Shown here piece by piece: positions 62,571 through 64,000 of a stretch of 64,000 bases of DNA (positions are counted from its first letter, which is position 1; each line of letters starts with the position of its first letter). The translations under genes were made by a program, and so were the position numbers. The notes beneath the pieces are model-generated. The model was given only the letters and a program-made list of their open reading frames with translations. It was not told where the DNA came from and ran no database searches. The stretch is from Caulobacteraceae bacterium (GTDB lineage Bacteria > Pseudomonadota > Alphaproteobacteria > Caulobacterales > Caulobacteraceae), in assembly GCA_027489335.1 (NCBI GenBank), contig JAIXZX010000005.1:213125-277124 (forward strand), given 5' to 3'.

Positions 62571-64000
62571 GCGGCGCTCTCCGTCTCCAGGTCCTGGCTC
62601 TTGGCCAGGCGGGCATAGAGGCCCTCGGCCCGGACCAGGCTGGCATGGTCGCCGGTCTCCACCACCTGGCCCTTGTCGATCACATAGATGCGGTCGGCGC
62701 CGCGCACGGTCGACAGGCGATGGGCGATCAGCATGGTGGTCCGGCCGGCCATCAGGCGGGTGAGCGCCGCCTGCACCTGGGCCTCGCTCTCGGTGTCCAG
62801 CGCGCTGGTGGCCTCGTCCAGGAGCAGGATGGGGGCGTCCTTCAGGAAAGCCCGGGCGATGGCGATCCGCTGGCGCTGGCCGCCGGACAGCCGCGCCCCG
62901 GCCTCGCCCACCAGGGTGGCGTAGCCCTCGGGCAGGCTTTCGATGAAGTCATGGGCCGCGGCCGCCCGGGCGGCGGCCTCGATCTCGGCCTGGCTGGCCT
63001 CGGGTCGCGCATAGGCGATATTGGCCCGGATGGTGTCGTCGAACAGGAAGGGCTCCTGGGTCACCAGCGCGATCTGGTCGCGCAGGGACGCCAGGGCGAG
63101 ATCACGCACATCGGTGCCGTCCACGCTTACCTGTCCGCCGGTCACGTCATAGAAGCGCGGGATCAGATTCAGGATGGTGCTCTTGCCCCCGCCCGAAGGC
63201 CCGACCAGCGCGATGGTCTCGCCGCGGCTGGCGGTGAGGCTCACCCCCGTGAGCGCCGGGGCCCCCGGGCCATAGGCGAAGCTGACATTGTCGAAGGCGA
63301 TGGCGCCGTCGCTGCGGGTCAGGGGCCGGGGGCTTGCCGGCTCGCGGATCAGCGGCTCCACGTCGAGGGCGGCGAACAGTCGCCTTGCGCCCGCCAGACC
63401 CTCGGCGAAGACGGTCTGCAGATTGGCCAGCTGGCGCAGGGACTGGGACGCCATGCCCAGCGCGCCGATGAAGGCCACGAAGGCGCCGACATTCATCGCA
63501 CCCGTCGCCGCCCGCCAGCCGGCATAGGCCATGACCGCGGCCACGATCAGGGTCATCAGGGTCTCGGTGGCCGGCGCCGCAGCCGCCCGGGCGTTGGCGC
63601 CCTTGACCAGATGGGCCTGACGCCTGGCCACCACCTCGGCGACACGGGCCTCCTCGAAGGCCTCGCGGTTCTCGATCTTCACCACGCGGACCCCGTCCAG
63701 GCTCTCCATGATGGCGGTGGACAGCGCCGAGGTTTCGGCCATGGCGCCCCGGGCGGCCTTGGTGGTCTTCTTGGAGAACCGCCGCATGATGCCAGTTGCC
63801 AGCGGCGCGGCCAGCAGGATGGCGAGCGTCAGGATCGGGTCATTGGACAGCATGACCAGCACCGCGCCGATCACCGTCAGGAAGTGCTGGGTGTAGTTGA
63901 CGAGCCCTGAGGTCGCCGCCTCGCGGATCAGGCCGGCGTCATAGAGCACCGAGGAGACATAGGCCCCCGAATGCTGCCCCCGCAGCCGCGCGAGGTCGGC
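62567..64000 (-). CDS. msbA: lipid A export/multidrug ABC transporter, MsbA-like (5' end beyond window)
   Basis: TM domain plus VALVGPSGGGKSTILNLIPRFYDVTGGQVSVDGTDVRDLALASLRDQIALVTQEPFLFDDTIRANIAYA; frame stays open to base 64000. Confidence 0.88.
   Translation of the reverse strand, partial: ADLARLRGQHSGAYVSSVLYDAGLIREAATSGLVNYTQHFLTVIGAVLVMLSNDPILTLAILLAAPLATGIMRRFSKKTTKAARGAMAETSALSTAIMESLDGVRVVKIENREAFEEARVAEVVARRQAHLVKGANARAAAAPATETLMTLIVAAVMAYAGWRAATGAMNVGAFVAFIGALGMASQSLRQLANLQTVFAEGLAGARRLFAALDVEPLIREPASPRPLTRSDGAIAFDNVSFAYGPGAPALTGVSLTASRGETIALVGPSGGGKSTILNLIPRFYDVTGGQVSVDGTDVRDLALASLRDQIALVTQEPFLFDDTIRANIAYARPEASQAEIEAAARAAAAHDFIESLPEGYATLVGEAGARLSGGQRQRIAIARAFLKDAPILLLDEATSALDTESEAQVQAALTRLMAGRTTMLIAHRLSTVRGADRIYVIDKGQVVETGDHASLVRAEGLYARLAKSQDLETESAA

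Overview
This is a high-GC, densely coded window that looks alphaproteobacterial. The family inference is Caulobacteraceae, based on the lovR-lovK / phoR-pstCAB-phoU-phoB gene order and an rsa-like RTX plus type I secretion locus. From left to right it contains: (1) a housekeeping/stress segment with a DUF4142 lipoprotein, an AI-2E-type permease and an SDR; (2) a likely two-step lysine-degradation pair with a divergent Lrp/AsnC regulator; (3) a ~38 kb cell-surface glycan/protein island (about 6.5-44.9 kb) with many glycosyltransferases, a short Wzm/Wzt-type ABC exporter, a DPM-like GT plus SMR-type flippase plus membrane protein module, two sulfotransferases, PIG-L and GNAT modifiers, three proteins built on a shared ~37-aa repeat, a type I secretion ABC/MFP pair and two paralogous RTX (GND-repeat) proteins flanking a GT4; (4) a translationally coupled CDP-sugar operon (rfbF, rfbG, C-methyltransferase, epimerase, acyltransferase, reductase) that suggests a branched-chain 6-deoxysugar, next to a SPINDLY/OGT-like TPR glycosyltransferase; (5) a LOV histidine kinase and response regulator divergent from the Pho/Pst operon, with two candidate Pho boxes; (6) purD, an APH-like protein, lpxK, waaA, a CDF transporter, an acyltransferase and an msbA-like ABC gene cut by the window end. 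I saw no rRNA, tRNA, CRISPR array, IS element or prophage. The best candidates for something under-described are the RTX/T1SS/glycosylation island, the shared ~37-aa repeat family and the putative CDP-3-C-methyl-6-deoxyhexose operon. Product names are from reading the translations; no database search was run.
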